The notes under the pieces: generated by a model
What the model was told of the DNA's origin: nothing
The model's input: the letters and a program-made list of their open reading frames with translations, nothing else
The model's database searches: none
Made by a program: the position numbers and the translations under genes
Source: Nocardia testacea NBRC 100365
GTDB taxonomy: Bacteria > Actinomycetota > Actinomycetes > Mycobacteriales > Mycobacteriaceae
Direction of reading: 5' to 3'
DNA: 64,000 nt
NCBI RefSeq assembly: GCF_000308775.1
Contig: NZ_BAGJ01000011.1
Location: 124,001-188,000 of the forward strand
In this document: piece by piece, positions 27,562 through 35,825 of the stretch
Layout: each line of letters begins with the position of its first letter
Position numbering within the stretch: position 1 is the first letter of the stretch

Positions 27562-28355
27562 GCGGGCCGCTGTCGGTCGCTCCCGCGCAGACTCCGGGGC
27601 ACGGGCTGCTCACCGGCCGCCGGGCGGTGGTCACCGCGGCCGCCGGTACCGGGATCGGGTCCGCGACGGCTCGCCGGTTGCTCGCCGAAGGCGCCGACGT
27701 AGTGGTCTCGGACTGGCACGAACGGCGGCTGGAGGCCACGCGCGCCGAACTGTCCGAGGAGTTCAGCGACCGCTTGGTCGCCGCGATCGCCTGTGATGTC
27801 ACCAGCACCGAACAGGTCGACGAACTGGTGCGTGGCGCGGCCGCGGCGCTGGGCGGGGTCGATATCTTCGTCAACAATGCCGGGCTCGGCGGCGAGACGC
27901 CGGTGGTCGATATGACCGACGAACAGTGGGACCGTGTCCTCGACATCACCCTCAACGGAACCTTCCGCTGCACCCGGGCCGCGCTGAACTACTTCCGCGA
28001 CGCGAAACACGGCGGCGTGATCGTGAACAACGCGAGCGTGCTCGGTTGGCGGGCCCAGTACGGTCAGGCGCACTATGCCGCGGCGAAGGCCGGTGTCATG
28101 GCGCTGACCAGGTGCAGCGCGGTCGAGGCGGCCGAGTTGGGGGTCCGGATCAACGCGGTGTCGCCGAGCATCGCCCGGCACGCCTTCCTGGACAAGACCA
28201 GCTCCAGCGAACTGCTCGACCGGCTCTCCGAGCGTGAGGCCTTCGGCCGGGCGGCCGAGCCCTGGGAGGTCGCGGCCACCATCGCGATGCTCGCCAGCGA
28301 CTACACCACCTATCTCACCGGCGAGGTGGTCTCGATCAGCAGCCAGCGCGCCTGA
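27558..28355 (+). CDS. ipdF: IpdF, short-chain dehydrogenase of HIP degradation
   Basis: 265 aa SDR, GTG start overlapping the fadE30 stop. Cofactor motif TAAAGTGIGSATARRL, NAG motif VNNAGLGG, catalytic Ser in NNASVLGWRAQYGQAHYAAAKAG with the Tyr-x-x-x-Lys (Y-A-A-A-K). IpdF oxidises the 5-hydroxyl or beta-hydroxyl of a HIP-CoA derivative after FadE30 action. Its position directly behind fadE30 supports the name. The C-terminus lacks the GxxxxVDGG motif and ends VSISSQRA. Confidence 0.92.
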   Translation: MSGPLSVAPAQTPGHGLLTGRRAVVTAAAGTGIGSATARRLLAEGADVVVSDWHERRLEATRAELSEEFSDRLVAAIACDVTSTEQVDELVRGAAAALGGVDIFVNNAGLGGETPVVDMTDEQWDRVLDITLNGTFRCTRAALNYFRDAKHGGVIVNNASVLGWRAQYGQAHYAAAKAGVMALTRCSAVEAAELGVRINAVSPSIARHAFLDKTSSSELLDRLSEREAFGRAAEPWEVAATIAMLASDYTTYLTGEVVSISSQRA

Positions 28356-28706
28356 GCGCCCGTCCCGGCCGGTTGGCTCGTCCGAACCGGAACCGTTCCC
28401 CGGCGGCGCATCGGGCGCTCGGCCGCCACCGCGTTCATCGGCATGCGGTCACCTCGGGCCGGTGCTGTACCGTGCCTGCCGTCGATTTCCGTACGGCCGA
28501 GCCGGTGTCGGCGGGGTTCTGGTGTGCCCGCGTCCGGTACCGCCGGATGCCTCCTCGATCGGACGGCGGGTGTGCCGGGTTCGGTGGATTGCGCGGCGCC
28601 GTCGACAATGCGCAGGCGCGCGCCGCAGGCGGGTGCAGGCCCGGAGCTCGGCCGGCGGTGAGCTCCGGTGTGGGTCGCCTGCGAATTCGGCGTGTGTAGA
28701 CGCGGT
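28356..28706. other. 351-bp stretch without a gene
   Basis: GC-rich sequence between ipdF and the convergent deazaflavin oxidoreductase gene. The open frames here show no family resemblance. I see no convincing terminator, repeat or RNA gene. Confidence 0.5.
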
Positions 28707-29213
28707 TCAGGCGCGGGTCAGCGCGAAGATGCGCAGGTCGCGGTCGGTGCGCTTGCGGTAGGCGGCATAGGCGCCGGTGATCTCGACGAATCGTTCGAAT
28801 ACCGATTCCGCGGCCGGCCCGTCGACCCGGGTGGCGGTGACCGGTATGCGTTCGCCGGCGATGGAAACGGTCGCGGCCGGGTCGGCGAGAAGATTGGCCG
28901 TCCAGGCCGGGTGGCGGGCGCCACCGAAGTTGCTGCCGATGACGTAGAGGGTCGCACCGTCGTGTACGCACAGCAGCGGCTGGGTACGCGGCTGTCCCGA
29001 CCGGCGACCCGTTGTGGTCAGCAGGATCACCGGTGCTCCGATCGGCCCGAGCACGGTGTAGCGGGCATCGGTGCGTTCGAGTACCCGGCGGTCCAGTGGG
29101 GTGAGGGCGCGGACCACCCGGGAGCCGAACTTCGTGCCTGCGAACCTGTCTGCCGCACGGGCCAACGGGCTCTCCGGCGAACCCCATTGTCGCTGCGGAA
29201 AGGGTGTCGTCAT
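28707..29213 (-). CDS. F420-dependent nitroreductase-family (Ddn-like) oxidoreductase
   Basis: 168 aa from the ATG at 29213. The deazaflavin-dependent nitroreductase pattern is clear: VILLTTTGRRSGQPRTQPLLCVHDGATLYVIGSNFGGARHPAWTANLLADP, in which the TGRRSGxxRxxPL and GGxxxHPxWxxNL segments bind F420. Related to Rv3547 (Ddn), which also lies in the cholesterol region of M. tuberculosis. Substrate unknown; menaquinone reduction is the best-supported role in the family. It is divergent from kstR2, separated by 301 bp, without its own recognisable box close to the start. Confidence 0.9.
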   Translation of the reverse strand: MTTPFPQRQWGSPESPLARAADRFAGTKFGSRVVRALTPLDRRVLERTDARYTVLGPIGAPVILLTTTGRRSGQPRTQPLLCVHDGATLYVIGSNFGGARHPAWTANLLADPAATVSIAGERIPVTATRVDGPAAESVFERFVEITGAYAAYRKRTDRDLRIFALTRA

Positions 29214-29482
29214 CCGGCGAATATACCGACGAGACCGGTGCGCCCCCGGGTGTGCGGCGGGCCCGGGTTCGCTGTGGCTCCTCGCGCAGCGAACGGTGGA
29301 TCGCCGAATCGGTCGCCTGAATTCGGCATGCGGCGGAACCGGTTCGGGATATCGGCCGTCCAATCAATCGGAAGCAGTGCGGAGTTCGTACCTCTTCCGA
29401 GACGCGGGCCCGAGGGGTCCGGCTCCGACAGGGAGGGGGGAGCCGGAAAACTCGGGCCCGTACGTTTGCGCACCGCCCATGG
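29214..29482. other. Long divergent spacer upstream of kstR2
   Basis: No gene is evident. Frames crossing it lack any family resemblance. The only recognisable signals lie at its right end, the KstR2 box and promoter at 29487-29508. Confidence 0.5.
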
Positions 29483-29486
29483 ACCA

Positions 29487-29508
29487 AGCAAATGCTTGGT
29501 TGTATTAT
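29487..29508 (+). promoter_or_regulatory. KstR2-type box and kstR2 promoter
   Basis: AGCAAATGCTTGGT (29487-29500) matches the KstR2 consensus with one change and is part of a longer perfect dyad, ACCAAGCA-AA-TGCTTGGT (29483-29500). TATTAT (29503-29508) is a -10 six bases before the kstR2 GTG. This is the autoregulatory site. Confidence 0.85.
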
Positions 29509-29514
29509 GGCGGG

Positions 29515-30126
29515 GTGACCGCACCCGACCCCTCGAAATCGGCCCGGCGAACCGAACTACTCGATATGGCGGCCGAGCTGTTCGCCGAACGGGGCGTGCG
29601 CGCCACCACGGTGCGTGATATCGCCGACGCGGCGGGCATCCTCTCCGGCAGCCTGTACCACCACTTCTCCTCGAAAGAGGGGATGGTGGACGAGATCCTG
29701 CGCGGTTTCCTCGACGAACTGTTCGGACGCTACCGCGAGATCGTCGCCGCCGGGCTGAATTCACGCGCCACGCTGGAAGCCTTGGTGCTGGCCTCCTACG
29801 AGGCCTTCGACCGATCCCACGCGGCGGTCGCCATCTACCAGTCCGAGGCCAAACGCCTGCGCGCCGCCGAACGTTTCGCCTATATCGACGACTACAACCG
29901 CGAGTTCCGCGAGCTCTGGCGTCGCGTGCTCACCAGCGGGGTCGCCGACGGCAGCTTCCGCCCCGAACTCGATATCGACCTGGCCTATCGCTTCCTGCGC
30001 GACACGGTCTGGGTCGCGGTCCGCTGGTACCGGCCCGGCGGCGGGTCGCTCACCGTCGACACGCTCGCCAAGCAGTACCTCACCATCGTGCTCGACGGGC
30101 TCACCGTGCCGGGCCACACCGATTAG
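29515..30126 (+). CDS. kstR2: KstR2, TetR-type repressor of C/D-ring catabolism
   Basis: 203 aa, GTG start, probably leaderless. TetR DNA-binding domain: RRTELLDMAAELFAERGVRATTVRDIADAAGILSGSLYHHFSSKEGMVDEIL, a close match in style to KstR2 with its GILSGSLYHHF recognition segment. The ligand domain contains IYQSEAKRLRAAERFAYIDDYNREFRELW. KstR2 is released by HIP-CoA. Directly followed by fadA6 (10 bp), the arrangement known from M. tuberculosis. Boxes of the right type occur before this gene, at fadE30/fadD3 and at echA20/SDR, which defines its probable local regulon. Confidence 0.93.
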   Translation: MTAPDPSKSARRTELLDMAAELFAERGVRATTVRDIADAAGILSGSLYHHFSSKEGMVDEILRGFLDELFGRYREIVAAGLNSRATLEALVLASYEAFDRSHAAVAIYQSEAKRLRAAERFAYIDDYNREFRELWRRVLTSGVADGSFRPELDIDLAYRFLRDTVWVAVRWYRPGGGSLTVDTLAKQYLTIVLDGLTVPGHTD

Positions 30127-30136
30127 GAGAAATTCC

Positions 30137-31324
30137 ATGGCAACAGCTGCCCGCCGCCCCTACGCACCGCTGCGTGAGGCGTATGTGATCGATGCGGTGC
30201 GCACCCCGGTCGGGAAGCGCGGTGGTGCGCTGGCGGAGGTCCACCCGGCCGATCTCGGCGCGGCCGCGTTGCAGGGCCTGCTCGGCCGCAATTCGATCGA
30301 CCCCGCCCGGGTCGACGATGTGATCGTCGGCTGTGTGGACAACGTCGGCCCGCAGGCCGGCAATATCGGCCGGACGATGTGGCTGACCGCCGGATATCCG
30401 GAAGAGGTCCCCGGTGTCACCGTGGACCGGCAGTGCGGGTCCAGCCAGCAGGCCATCAACTTCGGCGCCCAGGCCATCATGAGCGGTACCGCCGAGGTCA
30501 TCGTGGCCGGCGGTGTGCAGAACATGAGCGCCATCCCGATCTCCGCGGCCATGATCGCCGGTAAGGAGTACGGCTTCGATTCGCCGTTCGTCGGCGCCAA
30601 GGGCTGGGATCATCGCTACGGCACCGGTGAGGTGTCGCAGTTCCGTGGGGCGCAGATGATCGCCGAGAAATGGGGGATCACCCGCGAGGATATGGAGCAG
30701 TGGGCGCTGCGCAGTCACGAGCGCGCCCGTGCGGCCATCAAAGCGGGCCGGTTCGACAATGAGATCGTGCCGGTGGGCGATTTCTGGATCGACCAGGGTC
30801 CGCGCGAGACCAGCCTGGAGAAGATGGCGTCGCTGCCCGCGCTGGAGGAGGGCAGCCCGCTGACCGCCGCGGTCGCCTCGCAGATCTCCGACGGCGCCAG
30901 CGCCACCCTGCTCGCCTCCGACTGGGCGGTCGAAGAATACGGTCTCACCCCGCGCGCCCGCATCGTCCACGTCAGCGCCCGCGGCGCCGACCCGCTGTAC
31001 ATGCTCACCGCGCCCATCCCGGCCACCAGGTGGGCGTTGGAGAAGACCGGTCTGACCATCGACGACATCGACGTGGTCGAGATCAACGAGGCCTTCGCCC
31101 CCGTGGTGCTGGCCTGGTTGAAAGAGACCGGCGCCGACCCGGAGAAGGTGAACGTCAACGGCGGTGCCATCGCCCTGGGCCACCCGCTCGGCGCGACCGG
31201 CGCGAAACTCTTCGCCACCCTGCTGAACGAACTCGAGCGGATCGACGGCCGGTACGGCCTGCTCACCATCTGCGAGGGTGGCGGCACCGCCAACGCCACC
31301 ATCATCGAAAGGCTCGATCGCTGA
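30137..31324 (+). CDS. fadA6: FadA6, thiolase of C/D-ring degradation
   Basis: 395 aa thiolase. Nucleophile Cys100 in TVDRQCGSSQQA, His in [15 protein letters not shown] and the second catalytic Cys in LLTICEGGGTANA. FadA6 carries out the terminal thiolysis after ring opening by IpdAB, giving acetyl-CoA and a shorter dioic acyl-CoA. Co-transcribed with kstR2. Start ATG 30137 follows AGGAG. Confidence 0.93.
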   Translation: MATAARRPYAPLREAYVIDAVRTPVGKRGGALAEVHPADLGAAALQGLLGRNSIDPARVDDVIVGCVDNVGPQAGNIGRTMWLTAGYPEEVPGVTVDRQCGSSQQAINFGAQAIMSGTAEVIVAGGVQNMSAIPISAAMIAGKEYGFDSPFVGAKGWDHRYGTGEVSQFRGAQMIAEKWGITREDMEQWALRSHERARAAIKAGRFDNEIVPVGDFWIDQGPRETSLEKMASLPALEEGSPLTAAVASQISDGASATLLASDWAVEEYGLTPRARIVHVSARGADPLYMLTAPIPATRWALEKTGLTIDDIDVVEINEAFAPVVLAWLKETGADPEKVNVNGGAIALGHPLGATGAKLFATLLNELERIDGRYGLLTICEGGGTANATIIERLDR

Positions 31325-31328
31325 TCGG

Positions 31329-31353
31329 GTGGTGGCGGCAATGCCGCCACCAC
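31329..31353 (+). terminator. Terminator-like hairpin after fadA6
   Basis: GTGGTGGCGGC (31329-31339), loop AAT, then GCCGCCACCAC (31343-31353): an 11-bp perfect stem starting 5 bp after the fadA6 stop. There is no T-run, as is common in actinobacteria. Confidence 0.6.
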
Positions 31354-31366
31354 ATCGGCTCCGTCG

Positions 31367-31600
31367 GTGAACCCGGACGGGCACTTTCGCCCACCCGGCG
31401 ATATCGGTCACCGTTGCCCGGCGCAGGCCCGCCCGGTCGACGGTGTACTCGTGCATCACGTCGAGTAGCGCGTCCAGGGCGATCCGGCCCTCCAGCCGGG
31501 CCAGAGCGACACCCAGGCAGCTGTGGATGCCGTCGATGTGGAACCGGATCACGTCCTGGCCGAACTCGCCCGGGTCATGCCGGTTATGCGTGAACTCATC
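31367..31600 (-). pseudogene. C-terminal fragment of a cytochrome P450
   Basis: On the minus strand a frame reads HNRHDPGEFGQ, then FHIDGIHSCLGVALARLEGR and ends in AGWAKVPVRVH. This is the haem-binding loop (normally FGxGxHxCxG; here the Phe-Gly pair is damaged, though His and Cys remain) plus the L helix and C-terminal strands of a P450. Nothing of the I helix, the ExxR motif or the rest is present upstream. The frame has lost its stop. It is a relic of about 75 codons. A shorter plus-strand frame (to 31762) overlaps it and ends PVACHYVVRGDDRATFLAQLRRVAG; I cannot place that one. Confidence 0.6.
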
Positions 31601-31781
31601 CGGCCGATGGTCGAGGGCGCCGACGCCGATATCGTCGCCGCGTCGATCATCCGGCCGGTGGCCTGTCACTACGTGGTCCGGGGCGACGACCGGGCGACCT
31701 TCCTCGCGCAGCTGCGGCGTGTGGCGGGTATCCCACCGGACGGTCTAGAAATAGATAGTTAGCCTATGTAATAATATCGAG

Positions 31782-32234
31782 GTGCAGTCGAACCCGGTGA
31801 CCGATGTGGACGACACCGTCGTCGATCTACTCGTCACCGCGGGTCGGCTCACGCGCGCGGCGGGAATGCTCAGCGTCGACGACCTACCGCGCGCCACCGT
31901 GCGCGCACTGGCAGGGCTCGAGGAGCACGGTTCGCTGCGGGTCAGCGAATTCGCTCGTATCGATCGCACGTCGCAACCCACGGCGACCGCGCTCATCGCC
32001 CGTCTGGTGGGAGAGGGATACGCCTCCCGGCACCGCGACCCGGACGATTCGCGTGCGGTCGTCGTCCAACTCACCCCGGCCGGGCGTGCCCGGCTCGCCG
32101 CCACCCGCGTCTCCATGCGTGAGGCGCTGTCCGGCCCGCTACCCGGCTTCGACGCCGAACGCTTGACCGGACTCGCAGCCGACCTACGGGACCTGCTGGC
32201 GGCGATCCGGGAATCGGCCGGGCACCACCCGTAA
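31782..32234 (+). CDS. MarR-family transcriptional regulator
   Basis: 150 aa, GTG start. MarR core: DLPRATVRALAGLEEHGSLRVSEFARIDRTSQPTATALIARLVGEGYASRHRDPDDSRAVVVQLTPAGRARL, with the DPDDSRAVVV wing signature. It precedes the MFS exporter gene by 14 bp, forming a typical repressor-transporter operon controlled by the MarR protein. The upstream AT-rich segment near 31745-31775 (GATAGTTAGCCTATGTAATA) contains a TAATAAT-like -10 and may hold the operator. Confidence 0.88.
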   Translation: MQSNPVTDVDDTVVDLLVTAGRLTRAAGMLSVDDLPRATVRALAGLEEHGSLRVSEFARIDRTSQPTATALIARLVGEGYASRHRDPDDSRAVVVQLTPAGRARLAATRVSMREALSGPLPGFDAERLTGLAADLRDLLAAIRESAGHHP

Positions 32235-32248
32235 TCGAGGAAAGACCG

Positions 32249-33565
32249 ATGAGCACCACGACCGGGAAGGCCACCGCGCCGGACAGTACGAGCGCGTCAG
32301 GCCCGGAGGCGGTAGCGCAGCGTGACCACGTAGGGCCCGCGCTCGTACTCGAACAACACAGCACATCGACCGGACAGCCGAAGGCGGTCTGGGCCGTCGC
32401 CTTCGCCAGCGTTATCGCGTTCATGGGCATCGGCCTGGTCGATCCGATTCTCAAACCCATCGGTGAACAGCTCCACGCGTCGCCGTCACAGGTATCGCTG
32501 CTGTTCACCAGCTATATGCTCGTCACCGGTGTCGCCATGCTGGTCACCGGTGTGGTCTCCAGCCGGTTCGGCGCGAAGAAGACGCTGCTCGCCGGCCTCG
32601 CGCTGATCATCGTGTTCGCGGCCCTGGCCGGAATGTCGGAGACGGTCGGCCAGATCGTCGGCTTCCGCGCGGGCTGGGGGCTCGGCAACGCCCTGTTCAT
32701 CGCCACCGCGCTGGCCACCATTGTCGGGGCCGCCAGCGGCGGGGTCGCGCGCGCGATCATCCTCTACGAGGCGGCGCTGGGGATCGGTATCGCCACCGGA
32801 CCCCTGCTGGGCGGCGTGCTCGGCGGGATCAGCTGGCGCGGGCCGTTCTTCGGAGTGTCGGTGCTGATGGCCGTCGCCTTCATCGCGATCGTCGTGCTGC
32901 TGCCCGAGGGGCCGAAAGCCGCGAAACCGACCTCGCTGGCGGCGCCGTTCAAAGCGCTGCGCCACCGCGGCCTGCTGGTCGTGAGCATCACGGCCCTGCT
33001 GTACAACTTCGGTTTCTTCACCCTGCTCGCCTACACCCCGTTTCCGCTGGATATGGGCACCTACGCGATCGGCTTCATCTTCTGCGGCTGGGGCATCCTG
33101 CTGGCCGTGGCCTCGGTGTTCTTCGCGCCCAAACTGCAGCACCGTTTCGGCACGCTTCCGATGATCGCCGTGGCGGTCGGGCTGTTCGCCGCGGACCTGG
33201 CGGTGATGGCGTTGTTCGCCGAGCACAAGCCGGTACTGATCGTCGGCGTCGTCCTCGCGGGCCTGTTCCTCGGCGTGAACAACACGCTGATCACCGAGGC
33301 CGTGATGATCTCCGCCCCGGTGGAACGCTCGACCGCGTCGGCGGCCTACAGCTTCGTCCGCTTCGTGGGCGGCGCCGCCGCACCGTGGCTGGCGGGCAAA
33401 CTCGGGGAGACCAGTGTTTCGCTGCCGTTCTGGGTGGGCGCGGTCTGCACCGCCGCCGGTGTGGTGGTGCTGCTGGCCGGCCGCTCGGCCCTGGCCCATA
33501 TCGACGACCACGACCCCGCGCCCCACAGTGTGGAGGAAGCGCAGGCGGTCACGGTCGGTGACTGA
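32249..33565 (+). CDS. Major facilitator superfamily drug/metabolite exporter
   Basis: 438 aa with about 12 hydrophobic helices after a polar 45-residue N-terminal tail. Family features: FMGIGLVDPILKPIGEQL in helix 1, TSYMLVTGVAMLVTGVVSSRFGAKKTLLAGL (the motif A region between helices 2 and 3), and IATGPLLGGVLGGISWRGPFF in helix 5, which resembles the antiporter motif C found in exporters. Cytoplasmic-membrane proton antiporter of unknown substrate. Co-transcribed with the MarR regulator. A terminator hairpin follows at 33586. Confidence 0.9.
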   Translation: MSTTTGKATAPDSTSASGPEAVAQRDHVGPALVLEQHSTSTGQPKAVWAVAFASVIAFMGIGLVDPILKPIGEQLHASPSQVSLLFTSYMLVTGVAMLVTGVVSSRFGAKKTLLAGLALIIVFAALAGMSETVGQIVGFRAGWGLGNALFIATALATIVGAASGGVARAIILYEAALGIGIATGPLLGGVLGGISWRGPFFGVSVLMAVAFIAIVVLLPEGPKAAKPTSLAAPFKALRHRGLLVVSITALLYNFGFFTLLAYTPFPLDMGTYAIGFIFCGWGILLAVASVFFAPKLQHRFGTLPMIAVAVGLFAADLAVMALFAEHKPVLIVGVVLAGLFLGVNNTLITEAVMISAPVERSTASAAYSFVRFVGGAAAPWLAGKLGETSVSLPFWVGAVCTAAGVVVLLAGRSALAHIDDHDPAPHSVEEAQAVTVGD

Positions 33566-33585
33566 CCTCCACAAGAGGTCTTTCC

Positions 33586-33619
33586 GCGGGTCCCGCCGAC
33601 AGGCGGGACCCGCGCTTTT
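33586..33619 (+). terminator. Rho-independent-type terminator after the MFS gene
   Basis: GCGGGTCCCGCC (33586-33597), loop GACA, GGCGGGACCCGC (33602-33613), then GCTTTTC. A 12-bp perfect stem with a short T-run. Confidence 0.85.
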
Positions 33620-33660
33620 CGTGGCCCCCGGGCAACCTGCTCGGCGTAGGGTCGGGGAGT

Positions 33661-34404
33661 ATGACCGAAGCACAGCGAGACGAGGTCCGGGTCGAGACGA
33701 TCCAGAAGCGGGTGCGGGTCTACCTCGGCGGCCATCTGGTCGCCGACACCGTGCGGCCCGCGCTGGTCTGGGAGAACCCCTATTACCCGGCCTACTACAT
33801 CCCGGTCGCCGACCTGCGCGCGAAACTCGAGTTCGACGGCAGCACGCGCACCTCGCCGCGCCTCGGGGAGGGGACCGAGTACAACGTCGTGGTGGACGGC
33901 ACCACGGCTGCCGGCGCCGCCCTGCGCTATGCGGATGAGCCATTGCACGACCTGGTGCGGCTGGAGTGGGACGCGATGGACGAATGGTTCGAGGAGGACG
34001 AGCCCATCTACGTCCACCCCCGCAACCCGTACTCGCGGGTGGACATTCTGGCGAGCTCCCGGCATGTACGGGTGGAACTCGACGGTGTGACCGTGGCGGA
34101 TTCACGGTCCCCCCGGATCCTGTTCGAGACCGGGCTCCCGCCCCGTTTCTATCTGCCGCTCACCGATATCAGGATGGATCTGCTGCGGCCGTCGGACACC
34201 CACACCGGCTGCCCGTACAAGGGCAACGCCGACTACTGGAACATCCACATCGGCGAGACCGAGTATCCGGATCTGGTGTGGATCTACCGGACCCCGACCC
34301 CGGAGAGCCAGAAGATCGCCGGGCTGGCCTGCTTCTACAACGAGAAGGTCGATCTCTATATCGACGGCGAGTTGCAGGAGCGGCCGCGAAGTCCGTTCGG
34401 CTGA
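33661..34404 (+). CDS. DUF427-domain protein
   Basis: 247 aa with two DUF427-like repeats: the first around residues 15-110 (RVRVYLGGHLVADTVRPALVWENPYYPAYYIP) and the second around 125-235 (HVRVELDGVTVADSRSPRILFETGLPPRFYLP ... CPYKGNADYW). The C-P-Y-K-G segment is the usual signature. DUF427 proteins form a small beta-barrel (RABC fold); the biochemical function is unknown. Stand-alone gene between the MFS terminator and the convergent HxlR gene. ATG 33661. Confidence 0.87.
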   Translation: MTEAQRDEVRVETIQKRVRVYLGGHLVADTVRPALVWENPYYPAYYIPVADLRAKLEFDGSTRTSPRLGEGTEYNVVVDGTTAAGAALRYADEPLHDLVRLEWDAMDEWFEEDEPIYVHPRNPYSRVDILASSRHVRVELDGVTVADSRSPRILFETGLPPRFYLPLTDIRMDLLRPSDTHTGCPYKGNADYWNIHIGETEYPDLVWIYRTPTPESQKIAGLACFYNEKVDLYIDGELQERPRSPFG

Positions 34405-34564
34405 GGGAACCAGTGGGCGGCCGGCTGGGTGCGCGTCGGCCGCCACCCGGCGCACCGGGCACCGACGGCAGAGCCGGTGTCGCGGCAGGGACGAGGTCCG
34501 GTCAGGGGGAATACCGAGGTCTTGTAGGAGCACACCCGCGGCGGCGCGCCGAGGAAGTACCGGA

Positions 34565-34972
34565 TCAACCCGATGGCGGCGGCGATGCCGTTCGGCCGAC
34601 CGGATCGCCATGCCGCGATTCCGATGTTTCCGCGCGTGGGGACCCGATCTCGATACTGTCCCGAGCCGCCAGGGTCCCACCCCAGTCGTAGAGCGCCTGC
34701 AGGACCGGCCGGAGTCCGGGATCGATCAGCCGATAGGTCACGGTGCGGACCGCGCCCTCGTCCACCGTCCGCTCGATCAGGCGGGCTGTCTCGAGTTCGC
34801 GCAGCCGCTGGGTCAGCATCTTCTCGGTGATCTCGGGAACGAGCCGGCGCAGTTCGCCGTAGCGCCGCGGCCCCTCCTTCAGATAGCCGAGGATCACGAC
34901 CGCCCACTTGCCGCCGATGGTGTCCATCGCCAGTTCGATCTGGCAGGAGTAGAAGGTTCGCCGCACGCTCAC
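34565..34972 (-). CDS. HxlR-family transcriptional regulator
   Basis: About 135 aa from a GTG at 34972; a longer start at ATG 35023 would run into the divergent gene's start region. Signature: RRTFYSCQIELAMDTIGGKWAVVILGYL, RRYGELRRLVPEITEKMLTQRLRELETARLIERT. Cys near residue 10 (YSCQIE) is at the sensor-cysteine position of redox-active HxlR proteins. C-terminal 35 residues are Ser/Gly/Pro-rich and variable. It is divergent from the haemoglobin-fusion gene 53 bp away and is the obvious candidate regulator of it. Confidence 0.85.
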   Translation of the reverse strand: MSVRRTFYSCQIELAMDTIGGKWAVVILGYLKEGPRRYGELRRLVPEITEKMLTQRLRELETARLIERTVDEGAVRTVTYRLIDPGLRPVLQALYDWGGTLAARDSIEIGSPRAETSESRHGDPVGRTASPPPSG

Positions 34973-35025
34973 GCACCACAAAGTACGTTCTTGTGCCGTC
35001 GCTCCCAAGGTGGTCGACTTCATCC

Positions 35026-35766
35026 ATGATCACCGAGTACATCCGGTACCGCGTTCCCGACCCGGCCGCGTTCGAGGATGCCTATCGCCGCGCTGCGGTC
35101 TCGCTGCAGTTCTCACCGTACTGCCGGACCTACGATCTGGACCGGTGTGTCGACGACCCGCAGACCTATATTCTCCGGCTCACCTGGACCTCGGCGAGCG
35201 ATCATCTGGAGAAGTTTCGCAACAGCTCGCACTTCCGCGAGTTCTTCGCCGAGATCAAGGATTACGTCACCGGTATCGAGGAGATGCGGCACTACGAGCC
35301 GGTCGCGTTGGTGCCGTCGCTGTACGACTGGGCAGGCGGCGCGGAGGCGTTCGGGAAGCTCTTCGACACCTTCTACGACCGGGTTCCCGAAGACCCGGTG
35401 CTCGGCCCGGTGTTCGAGGGTATGCACCCCGACCACGCGAAGCATGTAGCCGCCTGGCTCGGCGAGGTTTTCGGCGGGCCCGCCGTCTACTCGGAACGAC
35501 ACGGCGGCCACCAGCACATGATCTCCCGGCACCGGGGCCGGGCACTGACCGAGGAGCAGCGGCAGCGGTGGATGAGCCTGCTGATCGATACCGCCGACCG
35601 GGTCGGCCTGCCCGCGGACGCCGAGTTCCGGGCGGCATTCGTGGGATATCTGGAATGGGGAACCCGGATGGCGCTGTTGTTCTCCGGCCCGGATGCTCCG
35701 GCGAGCGACAGCGAACCCACGCCCACCTGGGGCTGGGGTGAGGTACGTCCGTGGCCGCGGGATTGA
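35026..35766 (+). CDS. Antibiotic-biosynthesis-monooxygenase/truncated-haemoglobin fusion protein
   Basis: 246 aa. Residues 1-100 form an ABM-type dimeric alpha+beta barrel (MITEYIRYRVPDPAAFEDAYRR ... LRLTWTSASDHLEKFRNSSHFREFFAEIKDYV). Residues about 110-230 form a truncated haemoglobin, probably group II: FGKLFDTFYDRVPEDPVLGPVFEGMHPDHAKHVAAWLGEVFGGP, with proximal-His region GGHQHMISRHRGRALTEEQRQRW. C-terminal tail Pro/Trp-rich. ABM domains oxidise quinol-like compounds with O2, and truncated haemoglobins bind O2 or NO, so a coupled redox role is plausible but inferred. Controlled in all likelihood by the divergent HxlR gene. Confidence 0.88.
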   Translation: MITEYIRYRVPDPAAFEDAYRRAAVSLQFSPYCRTYDLDRCVDDPQTYILRLTWTSASDHLEKFRNSSHFREFFAEIKDYVTGIEEMRHYEPVALVPSLYDWAGGAEAFGKLFDTFYDRVPEDPVLGPVFEGMHPDHAKHVAAWLGEVFGGPAVYSERHGGHQHMISRHRGRALTEEQRQRWMSLLIDTADRVGLPADAEFRAAFVGYLEWGTRMALLFSGPDAPASDSEPTPTWGWGEVRPWPRD

Positions 35767-35782
35767 GCGCCTGGCAATGAAA

Positions 35783-35811
35783 GGGCCCGTCCACCGGCGG
35801 TGGACGGGCCC
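35783..35811. terminator. Bidirectional terminator between the haemoglobin fusion and ipdC
   Basis: GGGCCCGTCCACC (35783-35795), loop GGC, GGTGGACGGGCCC (35799-35811): a 13-bp perfect stem between two convergent genes. Confidence 0.82.
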
Positions 35812-35825
35812 GTGAGCCGGATGTC

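Noticed and set aside
28356..28706. Possible small gene after ipdF
   Set aside because: Frames lack a ribosome-binding site and any recognisable pattern.
32486..34105. Long minus-strand open frame opposite the MFS and DUF427 genes
   Set aside because: It is Arg/Pro/Gly-rich, has no domain, and lies opposite two clear genes; an antisense artefact of high GC.
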